Assembly: GCF_003443535.1 (NCBI RefSeq)
Contig: NZ_CP031947.1
Location: 1-64,000, forward strand
Source: Ruegeria sp. AD91A
GTDB lineage: Bacteria; Pseudomonadota; Alphaproteobacteria; Rhodobacterales; Rhodobacteraceae
Direction: 5' to 3'
DNA: 64,000 nt
Part shown: piece after piece, positions 51,823 to 60,493 of the stretch
Position numbering within the stretch: position 1 is the first letter of the stretch
How the letters are laid out: each line of letters starts with the position of its first letter
The notes under the pieces: generated by a model
Databases searched by the model: none
Told to the model about the DNA's origin: nothing
The model's input: only the letters and a program-made list of their open reading frames with translations
Made by a program: the position numbers and the translations under genes

Positions 51823-53840
51823 GCTCGCTTTCGACCAACCAAGGCACCTTGCCTGTCGGGCCGGACATCAAGCCAAAGCTCAGCCGCGACGACATCCTGA
51901 TGCGCGGAAGCATGATGGTGATCGCGCTGTATCTGGTGGTGACGTTGGCGTTGCCACTTTACACGATGCTCTCCAAGTCGTTCTCGACCTATCGGATAGA
52001 ACTGTCCCAGTATGAGTTTCTGGTAAGTGACGATGCAGGCGTATTCGATGGAACGATCCTGTCGGCTGACGAACTGAACAGGCAATTGAGGGTCTTTTCC
52101 GACACTGATCTGGTGACGGGCTCGGACGGACGTTTGCCTGTGACCGGACTCTTCCCTGATTTCAGCTTTCGCAGCCCGGTCATGTACAAGATCCGTAACA
52201 CAACGGATACCGGGCGCTTTCTGGTCGGGTCGACTTTGAATGAAGGCGCCGATTGGGTCGAGCTTGATTCCAACACGTTCCGCCGGGTGCAAATGCGGCC
52301 GGTCCAGTCGCGAGGACTGGACAATTTCATCAACTACTTCTCGACACCGGCACTGTTCAATTCGATCAAGAACTCTCTTTGGATTTCGGTTGTCAGCACC
52401 ATTGTAACGGTGACGCTGGCGTTTTGGTTCGCCTATGCGCTGAACCGAAGCTGCATGCGGTTCAAAGGCGTTTTTCGCCTCATTGCCATGGCACCGATCC
52501 TGGTTCCGTCGCTCTTGCCGGGCATCGCGTTGGTCTACCTTTTCGGCAACCAGGGGATGATCAAGGAGTTGCTGTTTGGTGCCAGCATTTACGGCCCCAT
52601 CGGCATCGTGATCGGATCGGTTTTCTTTACCTTTCCGCACGCATTCCTGATCATATCGACCGCGCTCGCGATATCTGACGCGCGCCTGTATGAAGCTGCT
52701 GCCAGCTTGCGGTCGACGCCATGGCGAACCTTCTGGACCGTAACGATACCCGGGGCCCGCTATGGGCTGATCTCAGCGGCCTTTGTTGTTTTCAATCTGG
52801 TGATCACCGATTTCGGTCTACCCAAGGTCATCGGCGGTCAATTCAACGTGCTTGCAGTGGATATTTACAAACAGGTGATCGGTCAGCAGAATTTTGAGAT
52901 GGGCGCTGTGGTATCGGTGGTTCTTGTCATCCCGGCCATCCTGGCATTTGCCATCGACCGGATGGTTCAGTCCAAGCAGGTGGCGCAGCTTTCGGCGCGT
53001 TCTGTGCCGTATCAGCCGACTCCAAACCCAAAGGCTGATCGCATATTCCTGATCTACTGCAGCTTGGTCGGCCTGTTCATCGTCGGTCTTCTGGCTGTGT
53101 GTCAGTTTGCGGCGCTGATCAAGTTCTGGCCGTACGATCTGAGCCTGAGCCTCAAGAACTATCAGTTCAACAGAATGGACGGCGGCGGCTGGGGATCGTA
53201 TTTCAACTCGATCAAACTGGCGTTGCTGACGGCGGTTATCGGCACGACAGTTGTGTTCTTCGGAGCTTACTTGGTGGAAAAATCGAACGGGTTCAGAACC
53301 GGTCGGTCGATTTTCCAGATGTTTGCGATGCTGCCGATGGCGATCCCGGGCATGGTATTGGGGCTGTCGTACATCTTCTTCTTCAACAACCCATCCAACC
53401 CGTTGAATGGGATTTACGGCACGATGGCGATCTTGGTGATTTGTACAGTGACCCACTTCTACACCGTGTCGCACCTGACGGCCGTCACTGCGCTCAAGCA
53501 AATGGACAGAGAATTTGAGTCGGTGTCGTCTTCGCTCAAACAACCAACGATGAAGCTGTTTGCACGGGTAACGGTTCCGGTTTGCCTGCCAGCGGTTTTG
53601 GATATCTCAATCTATTTGTTCGTCAACGCGATGACGACCGTGTCGGCAGTGGTGTTTCTTTATTCTCCCAAAACGACGCTTGCGTCCATCGCGGTGCTGA
53701 ACATGGATGATGCCGGGGATATCGCACCGGCGGCGGCAATGGGTATGATGATCTTTTACACCAACGCTGCTGCCCGGATCGTTCATCTGATTGCTTCAAA
53801 AGGCATTCTGAAGCGCACTCAGGCTTGGCGAAGCAGGTAG
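51819..53840 (+). CDS. 2-aminoethylphosphonate ABC transporter permease, fused double-domain
   Basis: 673 residues with two permease units in tandem. The first has a membrane span near 35-55, then a periplasmic region of about 110 residues before NSIKNSLWISVVSTIVTVTLA, and the coupling loop EAAASLRSTPWRTFWTVTIPG. The second begins YFNSIKLALLTAVIGTTVVFFG and has the loop EFESVSSSLKQPTMKLFARV. Fused permeases are usual in this iron-type transporter class, so one polypeptide makes the whole channel. It is followed by a strong terminator. Confidence 0.87.
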   Translation: MSSLSTNQGTLPVGPDIKPKLSRDDILMRGSMMVIALYLVVTLALPLYTMLSKSFSTYRIELSQYEFLVSDDAGVFDGTILSADELNRQLRVFSDTDLVTGSDGRLPVTGLFPDFSFRSPVMYKIRNTTDTGRFLVGSTLNEGADWVELDSNTFRRVQMRPVQSRGLDNFINYFSTPALFNSIKNSLWISVVSTIVTVTLAFWFAYALNRSCMRFKGVFRLIAMAPILVPSLLPGIALVYLFGNQGMIKELLFGASIYGPIGIVIGSVFFTFPHAFLIISTALAISDARLYEAAASLRSTPWRTFWTVTIPGARYGLISAAFVVFNLVITDFGLPKVIGGQFNVLAVDIYKQVIGQQNFEMGAVVSVVLVIPAILAFAIDRMVQSKQVAQLSARSVPYQPTPNPKADRIFLIYCSLVGLFIVGLLAVCQFAALIKFWPYDLSLSLKNYQFNRMDGGGWGSYFNSIKLALLTAVIGTTVVFFGAYLVEKSNGFRTGRSIFQMFAMLPMAIPGMVLGLSYIFFFNNPSNPLNGIYGTMAILVICTVTHFYTVSHLTAVTALKQMDREFESVSSSLKQPTMKLFARVTVPVCLPAVLDISIYLFVNAMTTVSAVVFLYSPKTTLASIAVLNMDDAGDIAPAAAMGMMIFYTNAAARIVHLIASKGILKRTQAWRSR

Positions 53841-53852
53841 TCAAAGAACTCT

Positions 53853-53891
53853 GCCCCGCCGCTGATCAGGTATCGGCGGCGGGGCTTTTTT
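53853..53891 (+). terminator. Intrinsic terminator of the aminoethylphosphonate importer operon
   Basis: The arms 53853-53866 and 53872-53885 pair over 14 positions with one wobble around a five-base loop, and six T follow at 53886-53891. The hairpin overlaps the 3' end of the opposing LysR gene by design. There is no T run on the minus strand, so it acts for the plus strand. Confidence 0.85.
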
Positions 53892-54759
53892 CTTCCAGCG
53901 CGCGCTGGGCGAAGTCCATAAAGGCTCGGATGATCTTTACGTTGCGCCGTTGCGAAAGCGAAATCATGCTTTCACCCATTTGCAACTTCACGCCTGTCAG
54001 CTTGATTTGCCGCAACCGATCATCGTGCCCATACTCTGCTTCAGAGACAAATCCGATGCCCGCACCCGAGGCTACAAGCTCGCGAACGGCCTCGCGCCCT
54101 TCCGCAACGATTGCAGGATTCAACGTGATACCGCGCCTTTCGGCTTCTTCTTCCAGTTTCTGACGTGTTTTTGACCCATGCTCTCTGAAAACTAGCGGCT
54201 GATCGGCCAACTCTTCCAAAGAAAGCGAAGGTTTGGATGCCAAAAGCACACCTTGCGCGGCGAAGGCCACGATTTCAGTGGACCCCAGATTCAACACATC
54301 CATATCCTTGCCAGGAGACAAGCTGCCAACAACGCCGATCTCTGCGTTGTACGACCGAAGTTCTTCCAGAATTTCTTCGGTGTTTCCGGACCGCACGGTG
54401 ATGGTGATTTTGGGATACTTCTTTTGAAACGAACCCAGGAAAGACGTCATGTGATGCGCTGAGTCGGCAATGATCCGCAATTCCCCGTCGATCGCGGCCT
54501 TGGTTTCCGAGAGGTAGTCCTCGATCTGATCTTCGATCTCAAAATACTGCTTTGTGAACTGGTAAAGCTGTTCGCCTTCGGGGGTGAGGTTCACGCGTTT
54601 TCGTTCGCGCTGAAACAACAACAGGTCGTGATCCTGTTCCAGCTTTCGAACCTGTTCGGAAATCGCCGGCTGCGTCAGAAAAAGTGCCTCGGCCGCGCGG
54701 GAAAACCCGCCATGTTTGGCCACGTAATGAAAGGCTTTGAGCTGGCTGTGCCGCATCAC
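53866..54759 (-). CDS. LysR-type regulator of aminoethylphosphonate use
   Basis: 297 residues. Helix-turn-helix at LKAFHYVAKHGGFSRAAEALF and TQPAISEQVRKLEQDHDLLLF, then a substrate domain. It sits between the importer operon and phnW, divergent from phnW across 117 bases. The T-N11-A box found in that gap and before the importer operon is its probable binding site. LysR regulators of phosphonate genes allow induction by substrate rather than by phosphate starvation. Confidence 0.85.
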   Translation of the reverse strand: MMRHSQLKAFHYVAKHGGFSRAAEALFLTQPAISEQVRKLEQDHDLLLFQRERKRVNLTPEGEQLYQFTKQYFEIEDQIEDYLSETKAAIDGELRIIADSAHHMTSFLGSFQKKYPKITITVRSGNTEEILEELRSYNAEIGVVGSLSPGKDMDVLNLGSTEIVAFAAQGVLLASKPSLSLEELADQPLVFREHGSKTRQKLEEEAERRGITLNPAIVAEGREAVRELVASGAGIGFVSEAEYGHDDRLRQIKLTGVKLQMGESMISLSQRRNVKIIRAFMDFAQRALEEKSPAADT

Positions 54760-54779
54760 CGGTCCCCAATGATTAATGC

Positions 54780-54794
54780 ATAGGCTGCACTTAT
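54780..54794. promoter_or_regulatory. LysR-type box candidate, lysR-phnW intergenic region
   Basis: ATAGG-CTGCA-CTTAT lies 20 bases before the LysR start and about 83 before the phnW start. It has the T-N11-A form and matches 10 of 10 conserved bases with the site at 49405. Confidence 0.55.
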
Positions 54795-54876
54795 AATTAG
54801 ATTGATATTTGCAATTTCACATATAGCAACCGTTGCTGCAATGGTGTTTGTGAAAACGCTGTTCTGGAGCCTGGTA

Positions 54877-56064
54877 ATGACGCCATCCCATCCAAAAATC
54901 GAGCAACCGCGCCTCGGCGAACCATACCTTTTGACACCCGGGCCATTGACGACGTCCTATGCCGTGAAAGAGGCCATGTTGCGCGATTGGGGCAGCTGGG
55001 ACGACGACTTTCGCGCCATGACCCGGGAAGTACGATCAAGCCTGCTGGACCTGCTTGGTGAGGGCGCTGACGCGTTTGATTGCGTCCCAATGCAGGGCAG
55101 CGGATCGTTTTCAGTCGAGGCGATGCTGGCATCCTTCATCCCGCCGGAAGGAAAGGCGCTGGTATTGGCCAATGGCGCCTACGGGCAGCGTTCAGCCCAG
55201 ACATTGCAGTACCTGGGCCGGGACCATATCGTGCTGGACAAGGGCGATTACCTGCCGCCACGGGGCGACGAGGTTGCGCGTATTCTCGCGGATGACCCGG
55301 CCATCACGCATGTTGTTGCCATTCACTGCGAAACCAGCTCGGGTATCTTGAACCCTGTCGAGGAAATATCCGAGGCCACATATGCAGCCGGTCGCAAGCT
55401 GTTGATAGACTCGATGTCTGCCTTTGGTGCGATCGAGCTCAGGCCCACAGATATTCGATATGACGCCATGGTATCTTCTGCAAACAAGTGCATCGAGGGC
55501 GTTCCGGGCTTTGGGTTCATTGTGGCGCGCAAGAGCGAACTGGAAGCCGCAAAGGGCAACAGTCATTCCCTGTCTCTGGATGTGCACGCCCAGTGGGCGC
55601 ACATGAACAAGACCGGTCAATGGCGCTTTACCCCGCCGACGCACGTGGTTGCAGCCTTCATCGAAGCGCTTCGGGCGCACGCTGCTGAAGGCGGCGTTGC
55701 CGGCCGCGGCGCACGTTACACCCGCAACCGGGACGTTATGGTTTCGGGGATGCGCGAACTGGGTTTCGAAACACTGCTGGACAGCCGTTGGCTGAGCCCG
55801 ATCATCGTTACGTTCTTCTGCCCCGCCGACGAGAAGTTCGTATTCGATCAGTTCTATAACCTGATGAAAGACAAAGGGTTCATTATCTACCCGGGTAAGC
55901 TGACCGTCGTCGACAGTTTCCGCGTCGGATGTATCGGTCAGATGGACGAAGACGTCATGCGTAAGGTTGTGAACGCAGCAAAAGAATCCCTGGACGAAAT
56001 GGGCGTTACAAGTGCCGCTCCTCCTCTCCGGGCACTGGAAGAACGCGCCAAGTTGGCCGCTTAA
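54877..56064 (+). CDS. phnW: 2-aminoethylphosphonate:pyruvate transaminase PhnW
   Basis: About 395 residues, class V PLP aminotransferase. It moves the amino group of 2-aminoethylphosphonate to pyruvate, giving phosphonoacetaldehyde and alanine. Conserved stretches are YLLTPGPLTTSYAVKEAML, the HCETSSGILNP stretch, DSMSAFGAI and the PLP lysine 204 in SSANKCIEG. I chose ATG 54877, with GGAG seven bases upstream, because the conserved sequence begins there; a longer frame upstream adds an unlikely hydrophobic stretch. phnA follows 18 bases later. Confidence 0.93.
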   Translation: MTPSHPKIEQPRLGEPYLLTPGPLTTSYAVKEAMLRDWGSWDDDFRAMTREVRSSLLDLLGEGADAFDCVPMQGSGSFSVEAMLASFIPPEGKALVLANGAYGQRSAQTLQYLGRDHIVLDKGDYLPPRGDEVARILADDPAITHVVAIHCETSSGILNPVEEISEATYAAGRKLLIDSMSAFGAIELRPTDIRYDAMVSSANKCIEGVPGFGFIVARKSELEAAKGNSHSLSLDVHAQWAHMNKTGQWRFTPPTHVVAAFIEALRAHAAEGGVAGRGARYTRNRDVMVSGMRELGFETLLDSRWLSPIIVTFFCPADEKFVFDQFYNLMKDKGFIIYPGKLTVVDSFRVGCIGQMDEDVMRKVVNAAKESLDEMGVTSAAPPLRALEERAKLAA

Positions 56065-56082
56065 ACATCAAGGAAAACACAG

Positions 56083-57327
56083 ATGACTATCCAAACTCCT
56101 GTCGAAGCAAATGAGCGCGTCTATCCGACGCCGAAGGTGCCCGCCATTGCCATCTGCCTTGATGGATGTGAACCTGAATACCTCGATGTCGCGATTGCGA
56201 AAGGGCTGATGCCCAACCTCAAGCGAATGCGGGAAGAGGGCACGGACCGGCTGGCACATTCCGTTATCCCGTCGTTCACCAACCCCAACAATCTTTCGAT
56301 TGCCACCGGGCGTCCTCCAATCGTGCACGGAATCTGTGGCAACTACCTCATCGACCCAGACAGTGGTGAAGAGGTGATGATGAATGATGTCCGCTTCCTG
56401 CGTGCGCCGACCATCTTTTCCCAGTTCTACGACGCGGGTTTTCGCGTGGCGATGGTAACCGCCAAGGACAAGCTGCGCGCGCTGTTAGGTGCCGGGCTGA
56501 AGTTTGACGAAGGCAGGGCGGTCGCGTTTTCTTCCGAACGGTCGGGTGAAACGACGCTGGCGGAACACGGCATCGACAACGCCAGCAAATGGCTGGGCAT
56601 GGACGTCCCCGAGGTTTACTCGGCAGAGCTTTCCGAATTTGTCTTTGCCGCTGGCGTCAAGCTGCTGAAAGAGTTCAAGCCCGACGTGATGTATTTGTCG
56701 ACCACCGACTATATCCAGCACAAGTTTGCACCCGATCAAAAAGGCGCACTCGATTTCTATGCCATGTTCGACCGGTATCTTGGCGAACTGGATGAATTGG
56801 GTGCGGCCATCGTGGTGACCGCGGATCACGGCATGAAGCCCAAGCATTTGGCGGATGGATCGCCCTCTGTAGTTTACGTGCAGGACCTGATGGACGAATG
56901 GCTGGGCAAGGACGCGGCACGGGTCATCCTTCCGATTACCGATCCATACGTCGTGCATCATGGCGCGTTGGGTTCCTTCGCAACCGCCTATTTGCCTGAC
57001 GGAGCAGACCGGGACGACATCATCGGCAAGCTCAAGGCGACCAACGGCATTACGCACGTGCTGACCAAGGCCGAAGCGATCGAGCAATTCGAATTGCCAG
57101 GCGACCGCATTGGCGACATCGTGATGGTTTCCGGCGAAAACATCTGTATCGGCACGTCCGAGCATCGCCATGATCTGGCAGCGCTCAAAGAACCGTTGCG
57201 CAGCCATGGCGGTTTGACCGAACAGGAAGTTCCCTTCATCGTGAACCGCGTCATCGACCTGCCGAACCAACCCGTGCTGCGCAATTTCGATGCCTTCTTT
57301 TACGCAACAACAGCGGCGGCACAGTAA
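56083..57327 (+). CDS. phnA: Phosphonoacetate hydrolase PhnA
   Basis: 414 residues of the alkaline phosphatase/phosphodiesterase superfamily. It splits phosphonoacetate to acetate and phosphate using two zinc ions. Metal and catalytic residues are visible as Asp 27 in CLDGCEP, the nucleophile Thr 66 in SFTNPNN, STTDYIQHKFAP, and TADHGMKPKH. It ends RNFDAFFYATTAAAQ. It is the last step of the PhnW-PhnY-PhnA route. Confidence 0.92.
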   Translation: MTIQTPVEANERVYPTPKVPAIAICLDGCEPEYLDVAIAKGLMPNLKRMREEGTDRLAHSVIPSFTNPNNLSIATGRPPIVHGICGNYLIDPDSGEEVMMNDVRFLRAPTIFSQFYDAGFRVAMVTAKDKLRALLGAGLKFDEGRAVAFSSERSGETTLAEHGIDNASKWLGMDVPEVYSAELSEFVFAAGVKLLKEFKPDVMYLSTTDYIQHKFAPDQKGALDFYAMFDRYLGELDELGAAIVVTADHGMKPKHLADGSPSVVYVQDLMDEWLGKDAARVILPITDPYVVHHGALGSFATAYLPDGADRDDIIGKLKATNGITHVLTKAEAIEQFELPGDRIGDIVMVSGENICIGTSEHRHDLAALKEPLRSHGGLTEQEVPFIVNRVIDLPNQPVLRNFDAFFYATTAAAQ

Positions 57328-57330
57328 GCT

Positions 57331-58794
57331 ATGAAAGATCAGACCATGTCGAAAATCGAAGTACGTAACGAGGGAATGCGGATCGGTGGCGAGATTGTCT
57401 TTACCGACGACACTGTTCCCGTTCTCTACCCGTACACCAACGAAGTCGTGGGTCACGTACCAGCCGGTAAAGCCGAACATGCGCGCCGGGCTTTTGAGAT
57501 TGCGGCGAATTACAAACCCAAGCTGACCCGATACGAGCGCAGCCAAATCCTGCAACGGGCGGGCGAGTTGATCGGCGAAAAGCGCGACTATCTTGCGAAA
57601 TGGCTGACGCTGGAGTTGGGGATCTGTCACCAGCATGCGATCTACGAAACCAAACGCGCGCAGGACGTGTATCAATTCGCGGCGGCCGAGGCACTGAAGG
57701 ATGATGGTGAGATCTTTTCCTGCGACCTGACCCATAACGGAAAGGCCCGCAAGATTTTCACCACCCGAGAGCCGGTGAAAGCAATCAGTGCGATCACGCC
57801 GTTCAATCACCCGCTGAACATGGTCAGCCACAAGATCGCGCCGTCGATTGCCACCAACAATTGCATGGTTTGCAAACCGACTGAACTGACGCCGCTGACC
57901 GCATTGACACTGGCTGACATTCTCTATGAGGCAGGCTTGCCGCCCGAGATGTTCCAGGTCGTGACAGGTTGGCCCGGCGACATTGGCGACGAGATGATCA
58001 CCAATGAACACATCGATATCATCACCTTTACCGGCGGTGTGCCCGTGGGCAAGATGATCGCCGAAAAAGGCGTCTACAAGCGTCAGGCGCTGGAACTTGG
58101 CGGCAACGACCCTCTGATCGTTCTGAATGACCTCACTGAGGCCGATTTGGACAAGGCGGCAACAATTGCCGTGGCGGGGGCTACAGGAAACTCCGGTCAG
58201 CGTTGCACGGCGGTCAAGCGCATACTCGTGCAGGAAAGTGTGGCCGACAAGTTTGTGCCGCTGGTTCTTGAGAAGGCGAAGAAGATCAAGTTCGGCGATC
58301 CGCAAGACCCGGAAACCGAACTGGGATGCGTGATCCATGACAAGGCCGCCGAGATTTTTGAAAACCGTGTTCTTCAGGCGGAAAAAGAGGGGGCTGAAAT
58401 TCTGTACCACCCCGGCCGTCAGGGTGCGCTGCTGCCGCCTATCGTGGTCGACAAAGTGCCCCATGACAGCGAATTGGTGATGGAGGAAACCTTTGGTCCT
58501 ATCGTGCCGATCGTTCGCGTGCCGGACAACGACGAAGAGGTGATGGCAATTTCAAACGGCACCGAGTTTGGCCTGTCTTCGGGTGTCTGCACAAACGATC
58601 TGAACCGGGCGATTGCTTTCATCAACGGGTTGAACGTCGGCACCTGCAACATCTGGGAACAGCCGGGCTATCGCATTGAAATGTCGCCCTTTGGCGGCAT
58701 CAAGGACAGTGGAAACGGGGTGAAGGAAGGCGTCATCGAAGCAATGAAGTTTTTCACCAACGTCAAAACCTATTCGTTGCCGTGGCCTAACTAA
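57331..58794 (+). CDS. phnY: Phosphonoacetaldehyde dehydrogenase PhnY
   Basis: 487 residues, NAD-dependent aldehyde dehydrogenase family. It oxidises phosphonoacetaldehyde to phosphonoacetate. The general-base Glu is in LELGGNDPL, and the nucleophile Cys is near residue 291 in [10 protein letters not shown] start at ATG 57346 would give [10 protein letters not shown] and is also possible. It follows phnA by three bases, which with phnW gives the complete hydrolytic route. Confidence 0.92.
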   Translation: MKDQTMSKIEVRNEGMRIGGEIVFTDDTVPVLYPYTNEVVGHVPAGKAEHARRAFEIAANYKPKLTRYERSQILQRAGELIGEKRDYLAKWLTLELGICHQHAIYETKRAQDVYQFAAAEALKDDGEIFSCDLTHNGKARKIFTTREPVKAISAITPFNHPLNMVSHKIAPSIATNNCMVCKPTELTPLTALTLADILYEAGLPPEMFQVVTGWPGDIGDEMITNEHIDIITFTGGVPVGKMIAEKGVYKRQALELGGNDPLIVLNDLTEADLDKAATIAVAGATGNSGQRCTAVKRILVQESVADKFVPLVLEKAKKIKFGDPQDPETELGCVIHDKAAEIFENRVLQAEKEGAEILYHPGRQGALLPPIVVDKVPHDSELVMEETFGPIVPIVRVPDNDEEVMAISNGTEFGLSSGVCTNDLNRAIAFINGLNVGTCNIWEQPGYRIEMSPFGGIKDSGNGVKEGVIEAMKFFTNVKTYSLPWPN

Positions 58795-58900
58795 GCGTAC
58801 CGCCTTTTCCCCATCTGTGGAAAGGGTAACACAGTTCCTCCCTGGTACTGGCGGGCCTTGCGGGGTCCGCATCATTTGATGACGGCAAAGAGGAGCGGAC

Positions 58901-60253
58901 ATGCCACAAATTGTCCATACTGAAGGGGAATCAAACACGTCTGAGGCGCGCAAGGTGTGGTTGCAAAAGTCCATGGGGCCGAAGTCAACGCCATTGCTCA
59001 AACGCGATGCGAACGTGTTCCTGCATCAATCTCTATCCTCACCTTGCGTCAGCACCATTGCAAAGGCCGAGGGGATCTGGATCGAGGATATGGAGGGCCG
59101 CCGGTACATGGATTTCCATGGCAACTCGGTGCACCACATCGGTTATGGCCATTCCCGTTTGGTTGCCGCCATTAAGGCACAGCTTGACGATCTTCCTTTT
59201 GCGCCACGCCGCTTCACCAATGATCCGGCCGTAGAGTTGGCCGAGAAACTGGCAGAGATCGTGCCTGGCGATCTGGGGAAAATGCTCTTTACCACCGGCG
59301 GCTCTGACGCCAACGAGGTCGCCCTCAAGATTGCACGCGCCGCTACGGGTCGGTTCAAAACGATCAGCTTCTGGGATGCCTTCCATGGCGCTGGTTTCGG
59401 CGCCGCAAGTGTGGGCGGAGAGGCGACGTTTCGCAGTCATATCGCAGGCCCCCTCCTGTCCGGTACCGAACATGTCGCCCCCTTTGCCTGCTATCGATGC
59501 CCGTACAATCACACGGGCCCCGAAACCTGCGGACTGGCCTGCGCGAAAATGGTCGAATATGTCCTCGAGCGTGAAGGAGATGTGGCGGCTGTCATAGCGG
59601 AACCGATGCGCGCTGTGCCCTATGTCCCTCCGCCGGGGTTCTGGAAGACGGTTCGCGAGGCGTGCAACCGTCACGGGGCGCTTTTGATCATGGATGAAAT
59701 CCCAACGGGTCTTGGCAAGACTGGCAAGATGTTCGCCTTTGAGCATGACGAGATCATCCCGGATATCGTGACACTTGGGAAAGCGCTTGGCGGCGGCATC
59801 CTGCCCGTCGCGGCCTGCGTTGCCCGTAAGCAGCTGGATGTTTGCGGAGATTTTGCCATCGGACATTACACGCACGAAAAGAACCCGGTCACTGCCCGGG
59901 CCGCTTTGACGACGATCCAGATCATCGAAGACGAAGGCTTGGTTCACCGTTCAGCGGAACTGGGTGAACATGCCATTGGTCGCTTGATGGATGAACTTCA
60001 GAACGTTCCGATTGTCGGAGACATCCGGGGAAGGGGCCTGATGTTCGGGATTGAAATCGTCGATGATCGCGCCGACAAAACGCCGGGGAACGCGTGCGCC
60101 GAACGGATTTACTATGCCTGCCTCGAGGCCGGTCTAAGCTATAAGATCAGCCAGGGGTGCGTTCTGACATTGTCACCGCCGCTGACCATCTCGCGTTTGG
60201 ACCTGGACCGCGCAATCGACATTGTAATTGCCGCAATCAAGGCCGAGAGTTGA
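58901..60253 (+). CDS. pbfA: Probable (R)-1-hydroxy-2-aminoethylphosphonate ammonia-lyase PbfA
   Basis: 450 residues, class III aminotransferase fold with PLP. It has TTGGSDANEVALKIARAATG, WDAFHGAGFGAASVGGEATF, AEPMRAVPYVPPPGFW and MDEIPTGLGKTGKMFAFEH, with the probable PLP Lys in LGKALGGG. This sequence type, found beside phnW/phnY/phnA in marine bacteria, corresponds to PbfA, which turns the hydroxylated phosphonate into phosphonoacetaldehyde and ammonia. That would feed PhnY. If not PbfA it would be a transaminase for a related amine. AGAGGAG precedes the ATG. Confidence 0.7.
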   Translation: MPQIVHTEGESNTSEARKVWLQKSMGPKSTPLLKRDANVFLHQSLSSPCVSTIAKAEGIWIEDMEGRRYMDFHGNSVHHIGYGHSRLVAAIKAQLDDLPFAPRRFTNDPAVELAEKLAEIVPGDLGKMLFTTGGSDANEVALKIARAATGRFKTISFWDAFHGAGFGAASVGGEATFRSHIAGPLLSGTEHVAPFACYRCPYNHTGPETCGLACAKMVEYVLEREGDVAAVIAEPMRAVPYVPPPGFWKTVREACNRHGALLIMDEIPTGLGKTGKMFAFEHDEIIPDIVTLGKALGGGILPVAACVARKQLDVCGDFAIGHYTHEKNPVTARAALTTIQIIEDEGLVHRSAELGEHAIGRLMDELQNVPIVGDIRGRGLMFGIEIVDDRADKTPGNACAERIYYACLEAGLSYKISQGCVLTLSPPLTISRLDLDRAIDIVIAAIKAES

Positions 60254-60493
60254 CGTCCGCGACCAACCTCGTGTCACAATAGGATCAGTGATCGCGCCCT
60301 TCCGGGACCTCTTGGCCAACCTCATAAGCGACGGGTATTCCGTCAAAACGCTTTGAAATGGTTGCAGTGAAACACACAGGAGTTTACGCCTTGTGGGCCA
60401 CAATGGGATGTAACACTTCCCAATCGCGGTCAGACACATGAAAAATACCATGCGCTGCGATACACTGAGCCAACAATAATAACGGGGTAGAGT

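Noticed and set aside
56485..58464. Open frame of 659 codons on the minus strand opposite phnA and phnY
   Set aside because: It is a shadow of two strongly supported enzymes in GC-rich DNA; its translation is basic and cysteine/histidine rich with no domain and no ribosome site.
58806..58829. Inverted repeat CCTTTTCC/GGAAAGG after phnY as a terminator
   Set aside because: Stem is imperfect and AT rich, with no T tract; pbfA probably continues the same region.
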